Shown here piece by piece: positions 44,606 through 52,077 of a stretch of 64,000 nucleotides of DNA. Below the pieces are notes generated by a model that did no database searches, was not told where the DNA came from, and saw only the letters and a list, made by a program, of their open reading frames with translations. The DNA is from JAICMB01 sp035295125 (lineage in GTDB: Bacteria; Acidobacteriota; Terriglobia; Bryobacterales; Bryobacteraceae). How positions within the stretch are numbered: the first letter of the stretch is position 1; each line of letters opens with the position of its first letter. A program made the position numbers and the translations under genes. The stretch lies in the NCBI GenBank assembly GCA_035295125.1, contig DATGJP010000102.1, forward strand, positions 124,001 to 188,000, written 5' to 3'.

Positions 44606-45529
44606 CTAAGCGGACCCCGCCTCCAGAAAACTCGCCAGATCGTGCTCGTTGACCTCAGGCTCGCCGGGCGCCACATTGCTCAGCTTGCCTTCCTTCATCC
44701 AGCCTTCGAGTTGATCGACCAACCCGTATAGATGGTCGAACGAGTCCACAATGAAAAGCAGCGGCTGGTAGTGGTCGATCTCAAAATACTGATTGATGGC
44801 CCATTCGAGCTGGATCGGAAACCGTTGCACTTCCGGGGATTCGATCGCATGCTCAATCTCTCCGAAAGAACTGAGCAGTCCGCTGCCGTAAACTTTCAGT
44901 CCATCCCGCCCGCGCATGAGCCCAAACTCAACCGTAAACCAGAAGAACCGCGCCATGGCTTTAATGATGCTCGTCGTAGCGCGGACCCGTGCGCCCTCGT
45001 CACGAATTTCGGCCGCTAACTGCGCTCCGGTCCGCGCGCATTCCCCGAAACGGACCAATGTTTCGGCGAAATGCCTGTCGGTGTGCATGGGAACATGCCC
45101 GGCAATGTCGTGGAAGATGTCGGGCTCAGGCAGGTAGTCGAGTTTGTCGGAACGTCGGATCGTAATGGTGGTGGGAAATGCGCGCTGACGCAGGCAATCA
45201 AAGAAAAGGAACGCCGGTACATACCCGCTGACCGGCTTCGCCTGGAAGCCTGTAAGCGGCGCCAGGAACCGGTTCACATCGGAAAGACGGGGCACCCGCT
45301 CGGGGTCCAGGCACAGCGATTGAATCCCCGTCATGAAATGCTCGTTCGCGAAGCGCTTCCAACGCGGTTGAATGCGCGAGAAAAGCTTCCGCCACGCCTC
45401 GTGATTTTCCTCCGAATAGAGCTCGTAGGGTTGGTGAATAAAAAGCTCGCCATGCCTCTGAGCTTCTTCGATGAAAGGTGCCTCTGTAGTAGTAAGCCCG
45501 GCACCCTGGAGAACCGCACTCTGCGCCAT
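44606..45529 (-). CDS. phhA: phenylalanine 4-monooxygenase
   Basis: 307 residues from ATG 45529, with GGAGG 6 bases upstream; the frame remains open for 73 more codons but nothing there resembles the family. The catalytic domain shows the iron ligands in DIFHDIAGHVPMHTDRHF (two His five residues apart, near 140-145) and Glu in FTVEFGLM near 190. The regulatory domain of animal enzymes is absent, as usual in bacteria. It hydroxylates phenylalanine to tyrosine using tetrahydropterin, iron and oxygen. No pterin dehydratase (phhB) is adjacent. A dyad and an extended -10 lie just upstream. Confidence 0.94.
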   Translation of the reverse strand: MAQSAVLQGAGLTTTEAPFIEEAQRHGELFIHQPYELYSEENHEAWRKLFSRIQPRWKRFANEHFMTGIQSLCLDPERVPRLSDVNRFLAPLTGFQAKPVSGYVPAFLFFDCLRQRAFPTTITIRRSDKLDYLPEPDIFHDIAGHVPMHTDRHFAETLVRFGECARTGAQLAAEIRDEGARVRATTSIIKAMARFFWFTVEFGLMRGRDGLKVYGSGLLSSFGEIEHAIESPEVQRFPIQLEWAINQYFEIDHYQPLLFIVDSFDHLYGLVDQLEGWMKEGKLSNVAPGEPEVNEHDLASFLEAGSA

Positions 45530-45558
45530 GCACGACCTCCCACAGGATTTGATGATGC

Positions 45559-45593
45559 ATTGTAGCATTTCGTTACACCACAGATCCGTGGTG
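45559..45593 (-). promoter_or_regulatory. candidate phhA promoter and operator
   Basis: On the minus strand TGCTACAAT forms an extended -10 (TACAAT at 45564-45559), about 30 bases before the phhA ATG. No -35 hexamer is apparent. A perfect 6-bp dyad CACCAC / GTGGTG with a 6-base spacer lies at 45576-45593, overlapping the place of the -35, and would suit a regulator. Confidence 0.45.
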
Positions 45594-45710
45594 CTAAATG
45601 GACCACTGCTTACTTTTTCGGGTATTACACAGCCTCTGATTCTTCGCGAGATGCATAGAAGACCGCTCCACGAAATCCCCTGCCAATTCGTCATAGCAGT
45701 GAATATCAAA

Positions 45711-47222
45711 ATGCGCCGACTCCTTCTGCTGTCAGCAGCCTTCCTCAACGGCTATGCAGGAACAGTCGGAGGAGTGGTGGTGGAGCACATCTCCGGCCGT
45801 CCCATGGCTCGTGCGCTGGTTCGCCTCGACCCTGCCCCGCAGCCCAACGGTGATAAACTGATCCCCCTCACCACCAGGGCCGGACGCAGTGGCGCGTTCA
45901 CCTTCCCGGTTGTGGCCCCAGGCATCTATCTCCTGACCGCCCTCCGCGACGGATACTTCCCCGCATCCTATGGCCAGCGCCTCCCCATCGGCCGCGGAAT
46001 ACCCTTCGAGGTCACGGCCGACTCCAACACGTTCGCGGAACTCCGTCTGCGTCACAAAGGTGCGATCACCGGACGAGTGCTGGACGAGAACGGCGTGGGG
46101 ACCGCCGGCACTCCCGTTGTCGCCTATCGGGCCCGGCTGCCGCTGCGGTCCGCGGGTCATGCCATGTCGGACGATCGCGGCGTCTATCGCATCCCCGGGC
46201 TCGAACCGGGGAAGTATTGGGTCCGTTCCGCAGCATTCACGCTCGAAGATGGTTCCGGCTGGCTCCCCACCTTCGGACCGCAGGCCCGTGAAAGCCGCGA
46301 AGCCCGCATCCACCCCGTCGCCGTTGATGCCGACACCACCGATGCCGACCTGAATCCCGAGCCGGGCCGCCTGTTTCGCTTCGGCGGCAAGGTCCAGTGT
46401 ACCGGCAGTTCGGTCATCGTGACCCTGTCGTCGGAAACCGGCCGCCAAACAACGAAGACCGATTGTGCGAACGGATACTATCGCTTCGAAGGTGTTGCGC
46501 CGGGCGTTTACGAGGTGTTCGCCGTCGTCGACTCCGGCAACGCCGCGGGGTACATTGAGCTTTTCGTCGACCGCGACTCGGAGAACGGCAACGTTCAGGC
46601 GCTCGAGCTGCCTAACGTCACCATCGATGTCGTTCGCGCCGGCTCAAATGCGCCGCCCCAAGTCCCCGTCCAGTTGATCGGCCGCCGCCAGGATCTCTCC
46701 GAAACGGAGACCACAAGCGACATCCCGTTGCCGCGAGCAAAACTCGCGCCAGGTCACTGGGAGTTTCAGGCCCGCGTGCCGGACGGTCAATACGTGCAGT
46801 CCATCCGGAGTTCCTACAGCCAGGCCCGGCGATTGCCTCGCGGTGAAGACGCGTCGGATTGGTTTGCCGTATTCATCGAGCCTCGAACCTACAACCGCCT
46901 TGCGATCGCCGTGTCCGACCAGGCGGCACAAATCGCAGGCAGCGTGAAAAAGGACGGCGCCCCGGTCGTGGCCGCCCCCGTCTTTCTCTGGCCGGTGGAT
47001 CAATCGGCGCGCCGATCCCTGGGCGGCCCGAGGCAAACCCTCACCGACACCAGCGGCAATTTCCACTTTGGCAGCCTGCCTCCCGGTGATTACCGGCTGC
47101 TCGCCAGCTTCGATGTAAACGAGATCGATGAAGAGCTGATCGACCTGAGCCGCGCCCCCGTCATTCATTGCGAAGCGTCCCAAACGGCCGGCGCCGATCT
47201 GCCGATATGGATCGCTCCCTGA
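45711..47222 (+). CDS. secreted protein with carboxypeptidase-regulatory-like domains
   Basis: 503 residues from ATG 45711, where a signal peptide begins (MRRLLLLSAAFLNGYAG); the frame is open upstream without coding character. At least three beta-sandwich (CarboxypepD_reg-like) units are visible: GTVGGVVVEHISGRP with GIYLLTALRDGYFP; GAITGRVLDENGVGTAG with GVYRIPGLEPGKYWVR; and AGSVKKDGAPVVAAPV with FHFGSLPPGDYRLLAS. These modules are typical of secreted acidobacterial proteins and of TonB-receptor N-termini; here there is no receptor barrel. Exact role unknown. It diverges from phhA. Confidence 0.85.
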   Translation: MRRLLLLSAAFLNGYAGTVGGVVVEHISGRPMARALVRLDPAPQPNGDKLIPLTTRAGRSGAFTFPVVAPGIYLLTALRDGYFPASYGQRLPIGRGIPFEVTADSNTFAELRLRHKGAITGRVLDENGVGTAGTPVVAYRARLPLRSAGHAMSDDRGVYRIPGLEPGKYWVRSAAFTLEDGSGWLPTFGPQARESREARIHPVAVDADTTDADLNPEPGRLFRFGGKVQCTGSSVIVTLSSETGRQTTKTDCANGYYRFEGVAPGVYEVFAVVDSGNAAGYIELFVDRDSENGNVQALELPNVTIDVVRAGSNAPPQVPVQLIGRRQDLSETETTSDIPLPRAKLAPGHWEFQARVPDGQYVQSIRSSYSQARRLPRGEDASDWFAVFIEPRTYNRLAIAVSDQAAQIAGSVKKDGAPVVAAPVFLWPVDQSARRSLGGPRQTLTDTSGNFHFGSLPPGDYRLLASFDVNEIDEELIDLSRAPVIHCEASQTAGADLPIWIAP

Positions 47223-47242
47223 TCACCGTAACAGTAATGCCC

Positions 47243-47270
47243 TTGACAAAGTAATCGCAAAAAGTAATGC
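47243..47270 (+). promoter_or_regulatory. candidate promoter of the FecR-like gene
   Basis: TTGACA at 47243-47248, a 16-base spacer, then TAATGC at 47265-47270. The start ATG at 47267 would lie inside the -10, so ATG 47288 is preferred, giving a very short leader. The segment AGTAATGC-N2-TTGAC is also repeated nearly exactly (47233 and 47263). Confidence 0.4.
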
Positions 47271-47287
47271 TTTTGACTAGGGTCTAT

Positions 47288-48277
47288 ATGTCTTCCCACC
47301 GGGTAACTTGCGCGTGGGCTTTGCTTCCGCTGGTCCATTGCTGCCTTTCGGCGCAGTCTGTGGTTTCGGTACGCGCTGGAGTGATCAACTACTTCGAAGG
47401 ATCCGTCGCTGTTGACGGCCAGCCTCTCGAACAGAAATTCGGGCGTTTTCCAGAGCTCAAATCAGGATCGGAGCTGCGCACCGATCAGGGGCGTGCCGAG
47501 ATTCTACTGACGCCCGGAGTGTTTCTGCGTGTCGATCAGAACAGCTCCATTCGTATGGTGTCGAATCGTCTCGCTGATGCGCGCGTGGAATTCATTGGTG
47601 GTTCCGCTGCCCTGGAAGCGGCCAACGCCTCACCCTTAACTCTCGTGTACCGCGATTACCAGGTCCAGTTTCCGAAGGCCGGCCACTTCCGCATCAATTC
47701 CGCACCTGCCGAACTGCGGGTCGAAGACGGTGAAGCGGTCGTGAGCCTGCATAGCAAGTCCGTAACGGTGGCGGCGAATCAATTATTGCCTTTCGACCAG
47801 ACGATGGCCGCGCGTTCTATAGATAAGGACGTGAACGACGCCCTCGACCGCTGGTCGCAAAATCGCAGTGCTTCGATTGCATCCGATAACGCATCCGCGA
47901 CCGCCAGCGACAACATGACCGCCGATCTGAACAACCCCACCGCCACCCCGTACGATTTCGGAACCGCGACGCCGTATACCTATGGATCGTCGGGATTGGA
48001 CTACCCCATGTACAGCAGTTTTGGATACGGGCCGTCCTATTGGGGTTATTCCAGCCCCTTTTACATGTATCCAGGGGTGATGTTTCCACGGCTTTACATG
48101 CCGCCGCTCTATCGTGGGTACACCGGCATCGCGCCCCTACGGCCGTCCAGCCTGACCCGTACGACGGGACGCATGCCCATTAGCACCTGGAGCGCGCCGA
48201 GCCGCATCGGTACCTCTATGCCGCACCCGGTCACATCTGCCCCGCGAGTAGCCGCTCCCCACGTGGGTCATCGCTAG
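47288..48277 (+). CDS. secreted FecR-domain-like protein with Tyr/Pro/Ser-rich tail
   Basis: About 329 residues from ATG 47288 (ATG 47267 is possible but overlaps the promoter). A signal peptide runs to about residue 23 (CAWALLPLVHCCLSAQ). Residues about 25-185 form a FecR-like beta domain: GVINYFEGSVAVDGQPL, LRTDQGRAEILLTPG, SIRMVSNRLADARVEFIGG, RVEDGEAVVSLHS. The tail is low complexity, rich in Tyr, Gly, Ser and Pro (YSSFGYGPSYWGYSSPFYMY). Unlike classic FecR it has no anti-sigma helix and no sigma factor beside it, so a structural surface role is more likely. Confidence 0.82.
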   Translation: MSSHRVTCAWALLPLVHCCLSAQSVVSVRAGVINYFEGSVAVDGQPLEQKFGRFPELKSGSELRTDQGRAEILLTPGVFLRVDQNSSIRMVSNRLADARVEFIGGSAALEAANASPLTLVYRDYQVQFPKAGHFRINSAPAELRVEDGEAVVSLHSKSVTVAANQLLPFDQTMAARSIDKDVNDALDRWSQNRSASIASDNASATASDNMTADLNNPTATPYDFGTATPYTYGSSGLDYPMYSSFGYGPSYWGYSSPFYMYPGVMFPRLYMPPLYRGYTGIAPLRPSSLTRTTGRMPISTWSAPSRIGTSMPHPVTSAPRVAAPHVGHR

Positions 48278-48305
48278 AACGGACAAGCGGTTTCGCCTGT
48301 CCGTT
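48278..48305. terminator. bidirectional hairpin between convergent genes, repeat-derived
   Basis: Stem AACGGACA / TGTCCGTT (8 bp) encloses a 12-base loop AGCGGTTTCGCC, the same sequence found in the arms of the composite repeat. It starts right after the FecR-like stop and covers the stop of the VWA gene on the other strand, so it probably ends both transcripts. Confidence 0.6.
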
Positions 48306-49197
48306 ATTCCGCCGGCGCGTAATACCCCTGCCGCCATCGCGCCTTGAGCCCGCTAATCCCTTCCGGCTGCGCAACCTTCACATCCAACCGCCGGTACTTC
48401 CCGTCTTTGTCCTTATTCGCCGGGGAGTACGCCAACACGTACTGGTTGCGCAGTTCGATGCCGATCCGTGCCGCGATCCCCGGCAAAGCGTCAAGGTTCG
48501 GCGCCGCAAACGCGCGCCCGCCGGTCTGTTCCGTGATTTCCGAAAGCAGGTGCGGTCCGGCGCTCTCGGCCACGCTCAACCGAAAAACCGGAAACGCTTC
48601 GAAGACGCCCATGGCGTAAATCTGCACATCGGCTTCGCGGGCAAAATTCAGGATTTGTTTCGCGCTGAAGACGCTGCTGTTGTCGCCGCCATCCGAAATC
48701 AGTAACAGCGTCTTGCGAGGGTTCGACGCTTTCTTCATCTCGTGCAAGCCCGCATACAGGGCGTCAAACAAAGCCGTGGTGCCGCCCGACGTCGCGCGCG
48801 TCAGCTTGTCCACGATGCGCGAAGTATCGCGTGTGAACGCCACCGTCAACTCCGCGTGATCGTTGAACTCCACGAGAAATGCCTCATCGGCCGCATTCAT
48901 GGTCTTTAGAAATTGCGCCACCGCGGCCCGGCAGATGTCGAGTTTGCCCCCGATGCTGGCGCTGGTATCGACAATGAACCCTACCGACAACGGAGCATCC
49001 TCGCCTGAAAACTGCTTGATGTCCTGTTTTACGGAATCCTCAAAGACCTGGAAATTCTGTTTCTCGAGCCCCAGGACATACCGGTTTGCACCGTCGGTGA
49101 CCGTCACCGGAACCACGACCAGAGTGCTGTCGACCCGAATAGGAGGTTGAGCGAATGCGGCGAGCGAAGCGAAAATTAAGAAACTGCGGTACAACAT
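48304..49197 (-). CDS. secreted VWFA-related protein (acidobacterial type)
   Basis: 297 residues. Signal peptide MLYRSFLIFASLAAFAQ. An IRVDSTLVVVPVTVTDGANR entry and LEKQNFQVFEDSVKQDI precede a von Willebrand A domain. The MIDAS metal site is visible as DTSASIGGK, with SGGTTALFDALYAGL and LLISDGGDNSS. The arrangement matches the acidobacterial VWFA-related family (TIGR03436 type), secreted proteins of unknown function that are highly repeated in these genomes. It probably binds a protein partner through the metal site. It lies 18 bases downstream of the GT-C glycosyltransferase on the same strand. Confidence 0.9.
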   Translation of the reverse strand: MLYRSFLIFASLAAFAQPPIRVDSTLVVVPVTVTDGANRYVLGLEKQNFQVFEDSVKQDIKQFSGEDAPLSVGFIVDTSASIGGKLDICRAAVAQFLKTMNAADEAFLVEFNDHAELTVAFTRDTSRIVDKLTRATSGGTTALFDALYAGLHEMKKASNPRKTLLLISDGGDNSSVFSAKQILNFAREADVQIYAMGVFEAFPVFRLSVAESAGPHLLSEITEQTGGRAFAAPNLDALPGIAARIGIELRNQYVLAYSPANKDKDGKYRRLDVKVAQPEGISGLKARWRQGYYAPAE

Positions 49198-49215
49198 CCC
49201 GACCTTGAGCCGATA

Positions 49216-50787
49216 CTAACACGGCGGCAAATAGTACAGAAAAATCGATTTGCCGATGCGTTCTAGAGGTTGGTGGTGCAGCAGCCAGTCATACGAACCG
49301 TCCCGCGCGTGTTCGAGCGTCAGGTAGCGCGCGCTCACGGCAATCCAGCCTCGCGTCTCCTGGAAAGGGTCTACCGGGCGATTCGGCGGCAAGCCTGCCT
49401 TCGACAGATCAGCCGTCCCGAAATACGCCAGCGCGAGATCCTGGACGCCACGCGCGTGCAGCCGTTCTGTCAAGCGATGCAGATCCTGTCCCCAGTCGAG
49501 ATCCGAATCCGCGAGGATTCGTTCCGGATGCGAGCCACCCAGCACATTGAACCATGGAAGATAGTCATCTTTAGCGCTGACAGATTCAACACAAGTGATC
49601 GCCGCCAGTATTACCGCCACAATCGCCATCGGGCGCCTGAGATTCGCGAGTGCATATCCCGCGCACAGCGACAAAGCTCCATAGATCGGCAGGATATGCC
49701 GAATCCCAATATCAATCCGCGCCCAAATGCCGCACCCCAGGATTACTCCCGCCAGTATGATCGGAGCCAGTGGAACGGTGGCGCAGGCGGTTTCGCCTGC
49801 GCGCTTGCCTCGCCACATCGTCCAGGCCCCCAGAATCGCCAACACTAAGAAACCCAGCGGACTCTTCACCCCCAGCGCGACCGGAAAGAACAGGCGGAAT
49901 CCGTCATGACTATACCGGCCCAGCAGAAAGCTGTCATGACCTGATTGGTTGTGATTGTTCACATCGTATAGTCCGGCAACAACCTCGGTCAGCGGGAGTC
50001 GTGTATCTGTGATCGCGTGCGGTAGGTATCTGCTGGCGCCGGCCCGCTCAGCAGAAAGGGCTTTCAGACTGAATCGATATCCGGACCAAACCAGCACGAG
50101 ACAAACCAAGCCGGCCACGGCACTCCAGCCCAAACGCGGAACGCGACGTAGCGCGATAAGCGTTACTACGAAACACCCGCTAAGAAATGGAATGCTTGAG
50201 AACTTTGCAAGGACCGCGAATGCAAGCGCGGCCCCGAAGATAAGTGAGCGCGCGAAGTCGGGCCGCTCGATCCACCACAAAAACGCCAGCACCGCCACAA
50301 TCACACTCGCGGTGCAAGCCAAATCGGTCGTTGCCAGCGCCCCATGCCCCAAAATCGGCGGCAGCATCGTAAACAGACCCACCGAACACACCGCCGCCCC
50401 TGTGCCATACTGCCACCACGCCCAAGTCGCCAGCCCTGCGCAAGCAATCGCCAGGAAGAACAAATTACCCACGCGAGCAGCGGTCAGATTCCGGAAATAC
50501 CGCCCCCCGGCATTGAGAATCGCGTTGCCTTCGCGAGCCGGATGGTCAAGTCCGAAACTGCGAATTCCCAGAAGATACGGCCCGAGCGCAACCGCGATCC
50601 GAGCCAAAGGTGGATGCTGTAGCTCATAGGTGTACGTGCCCCGCGAAAGCCACTCCATCCCACAAGCGATGTGGTAGCTCTCATCATCCGTCTGACTATA
50701 CAGCGAGTATGTCCGAACAATTCGAAACGCCGCGATCGCGAAAAAGATTACGAGCAGTCCAATACTGATCGCATTCCGTCGCCGCAT
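49216..50787 (-). CDS. GT-C membrane glycosyltransferase (PMT/GT39-like)
   Basis: 523 residues with about 10 membrane helices. The first periplasmic loop has YSQTDDESYHIACGMEWL and ELQHPPLARI, the acidic pair and layout of PMT/ArnT-type enzymes that use polyprenyl-phosphate sugars. A C-terminal soluble part has ILADSDLDWGQDLHRL, common in this family. The acceptor is unknown; surface protein or lipid glycosylation is likely. Odd feature: codons about 329-336 (RAGETACA) are formed entirely by a 22-base perfect palindrome, read in frame. It starts one base into the stop of the upstream lipoprotein gene. Confidence 0.88.
   Translation of the reverse strand: MRRRNAISIGLLVIFFAIAAFRIVRTYSLYSQTDDESYHIACGMEWLSRGTYTYELQHPPLARIAVALGPYLLGIRSFGLDHPAREGNAILNAGGRYFRNLTAARVGNLFFLAIACAGLATWAWWQYGTGAAVCSVGLFTMLPPILGHGALATTDLACTASVIVAVLAFLWWIERPDFARSLIFGAALAFAVLAKFSSIPFLSGCFVVTLIALRRVPRLGWSAVAGLVCLVLVWSGYRFSLKALSAERAGASRYLPHAITDTRLPLTEVVAGLYDVNNHNQSGHDSFLLGRYSHDGFRLFFPVALGVKSPLGFLVLAILGAWTMWRGKRAGETACATVPLAPIILAGVILGCGIWARIDIGIRHILPIYGALSLCAGYALANLRRPMAIVAVILAAITCVESVSAKDDYLPWFNVLGGSHPERILADSDLDWGQDLHRLTERLHARGVQDLALAYFGTADLSKAGLPPNRPVDPFQETRGWIAVSARYLTLEHARDGSYDWLLHHQPLERIGKSIFLYYLPPC
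49781..49802. repeat. palindrome inside the GT-C glycosyltransferase coding sequence
   Basis: Perfect stem GCGCAGGC / GCCTGCGC with the 6-base loop GGTTTC. The core is identical to the left arm of the composite intergenic repeat at 2223-2240. Read on the gene's strand it encodes RAGETACA without a stop. Confidence 0.85.
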
Positions 50788-51722
50788 TACTTCGCCAACG
50801 GTTCGCAGACAGCGGTAAGCACGACCGGCTTCAACGATGCAGCTTCAGGAAACAGCGCCCAGTAGATCTCGCCCGTCAATTCGTCTGTGTCGCCATTCGT
50901 AGACACGACGCGGCCGGGCATCTTGACAATGAACATCAACGGCGTCAACCCGCCGCTATTGCCCGATGGCGGTCCGGCGGAAGGATCAGGCTCCTTAGGC
51001 CGCGCCGATGAAAACGTCTTGGCGATGAGATCGCGCGCCACCTGCCGCCGCTCCTCGGGCTTCATCTTATCGCCAAACTGTTCTTCCAATGCTTTCACCA
51101 GCACCAATCCGATCTTCTGGCTCGCCCGTTTCTCCGCCAGGTCCGGGTGCATCAATGAAATGGCAAGCAAGGGATCTCCCGGCCCAAACAGCGCGGGTAA
51201 CACGAGCACCGACGTCTTCTCCGCAACCGCCCGGGCATTCGCATCCGTCGCGAGCGCCTTCGGCAGCGATGCCTTGATGTCGGCGATGTTTTCAGGTTTG
51301 ATATCCGTCAATTTCGGCGGGGCGCCCTTCCAGGTCAGCGTCTCGCGATACTCAATCCGCCCAGGACCGCTGCGCGATACAACCACCTCGTTGACGAGTT
51401 TCACCTTCGATGGATCGTCGTCCTTAACCGACACGTCCCCCTTCAGCGACTCACCCGCCGCCAGCGATCGTTCAAAGACAGTAGTGCGATCCTCGCCCTT
51501 GCTCTCCTTTCGCAACTTCCACTGGGAACCGGCTGGAAAAGTAAACGTCTCCTCGGCCGTCCGGGCGAGCTGGGGGCTGCCTTCCTTCTTCTCCTGCCCC
51601 GTAAACGCCACCGTCCGAACCCACGACCCGTCGGGTTTGATTTCCGTTGTGATTCGCGACCGCGCGCATCCCGTGAGCAAGGCCACAGCCGCGAAAAGCG
51701 TAACACCCCAAGTGATCCGCAT
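50787..51722 (-). CDS. hypothetical lipoprotein
   Basis: 311 residues. Lipoprotein signal with lipobox LLTGC at residues 15-19. The mature part (SRITTEIKPDGSWVRTVAF, FTFPAGSQWKLRKESKGED, IEYRETLTWKG) is probably beta-rich, and a proline/glycine-rich stretch lies near 250 (DPSAGPPSGNSGGL). I do not recognise a family. The stop overlaps the GT-C glycosyltransferase start by one base, so the two are co-translated and may act together at the envelope. Confidence 0.83.
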   Translation of the reverse strand: MRITWGVTLFAAVALLTGCARSRITTEIKPDGSWVRTVAFTGQEKKEGSPQLARTAEETFTFPAGSQWKLRKESKGEDRTTVFERSLAAGESLKGDVSVKDDDPSKVKLVNEVVVSRSGPGRIEYRETLTWKGAPPKLTDIKPENIADIKASLPKALATDANARAVAEKTSVLVLPALFGPGDPLLAISLMHPDLAEKRASQKIGLVLVKALEEQFGDKMKPEERRQVARDLIAKTFSSARPKEPDPSAGPPSGNSGGLTPLMFIVKMPGRVVSTNGDTDELTGEIYWALFPEAASLKPVVLTAVCEPLAK

Positions 51723-51754
51723 GCGCTGATCGTATCAGCTTACAGTTGGCGGCT

Positions 51755-51815
51755 GTGGAAGGGTGAAGCAGCGGTTTCGCCTGCCTTTGGATGTCCGCGA
51801 GAATGCCCAGGCAAA
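51755..51815. repeat. composite palindromic repeat, copy 2 (degenerate right arm)
   Basis: Begins GTGGAAGGGTGAAGC, continues GCGGTTTCGCCTGCC and TTTGGA, then a decayed right arm (GCCCAGGCAAAA). The first 15 bases are shared with copy 3 at 56695, and the core with copy 1 at 2211. It sits in the 355-base gap between the lipoprotein gene and the ADOP permease. Confidence 0.7.
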
Positions 51816-51819
51816 AGTG

Positions 51820-52060
51820 ACTGTACTCAGCGGCACAAAAACCGGTCCCCCTGGCAAGATTAGTGCATCCCCTGATACCGCGATTTCAGACGCCTCGGGG
51901 AAAACCGGAACCCGCGGAATCGAAATTCCCTTGCGGTCGTCGTAGACGGTGAACGTGTACTGTGGATGTAGCGTTGGGACGTGTGCGGCAAGGGTCTGGC
52001 TGAGCCTGGACAGGTAGCCTGTTCCTATCAGGGTTTTTGTGTAACCGAACTTTTTCTGCT
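51820..52060 (-). pseudogene. possible remnant of an M48-like peptidase gene
   Basis: The minus strand is open here and reads EQKKFGYTKTLIGTGYLSRL, SQTLAAHVP, QYTFTVYDD and then ALILPGGPVFV. The order resembles the N-terminal part of secreted M48 peptidases (repeat of Gly-Tyr, LaahS, FTVVDD, NAFALPGGYVFV). The catalytic HExxH part is missing and the frame runs straight into the composite repeat. The resemblance is by eye and weak; it may instead be non-coding. The rest of the 355-base gap shows no gene. Confidence 0.3.
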
Positions 52061-52077
52061 CGGTATCGTTTAAATAG

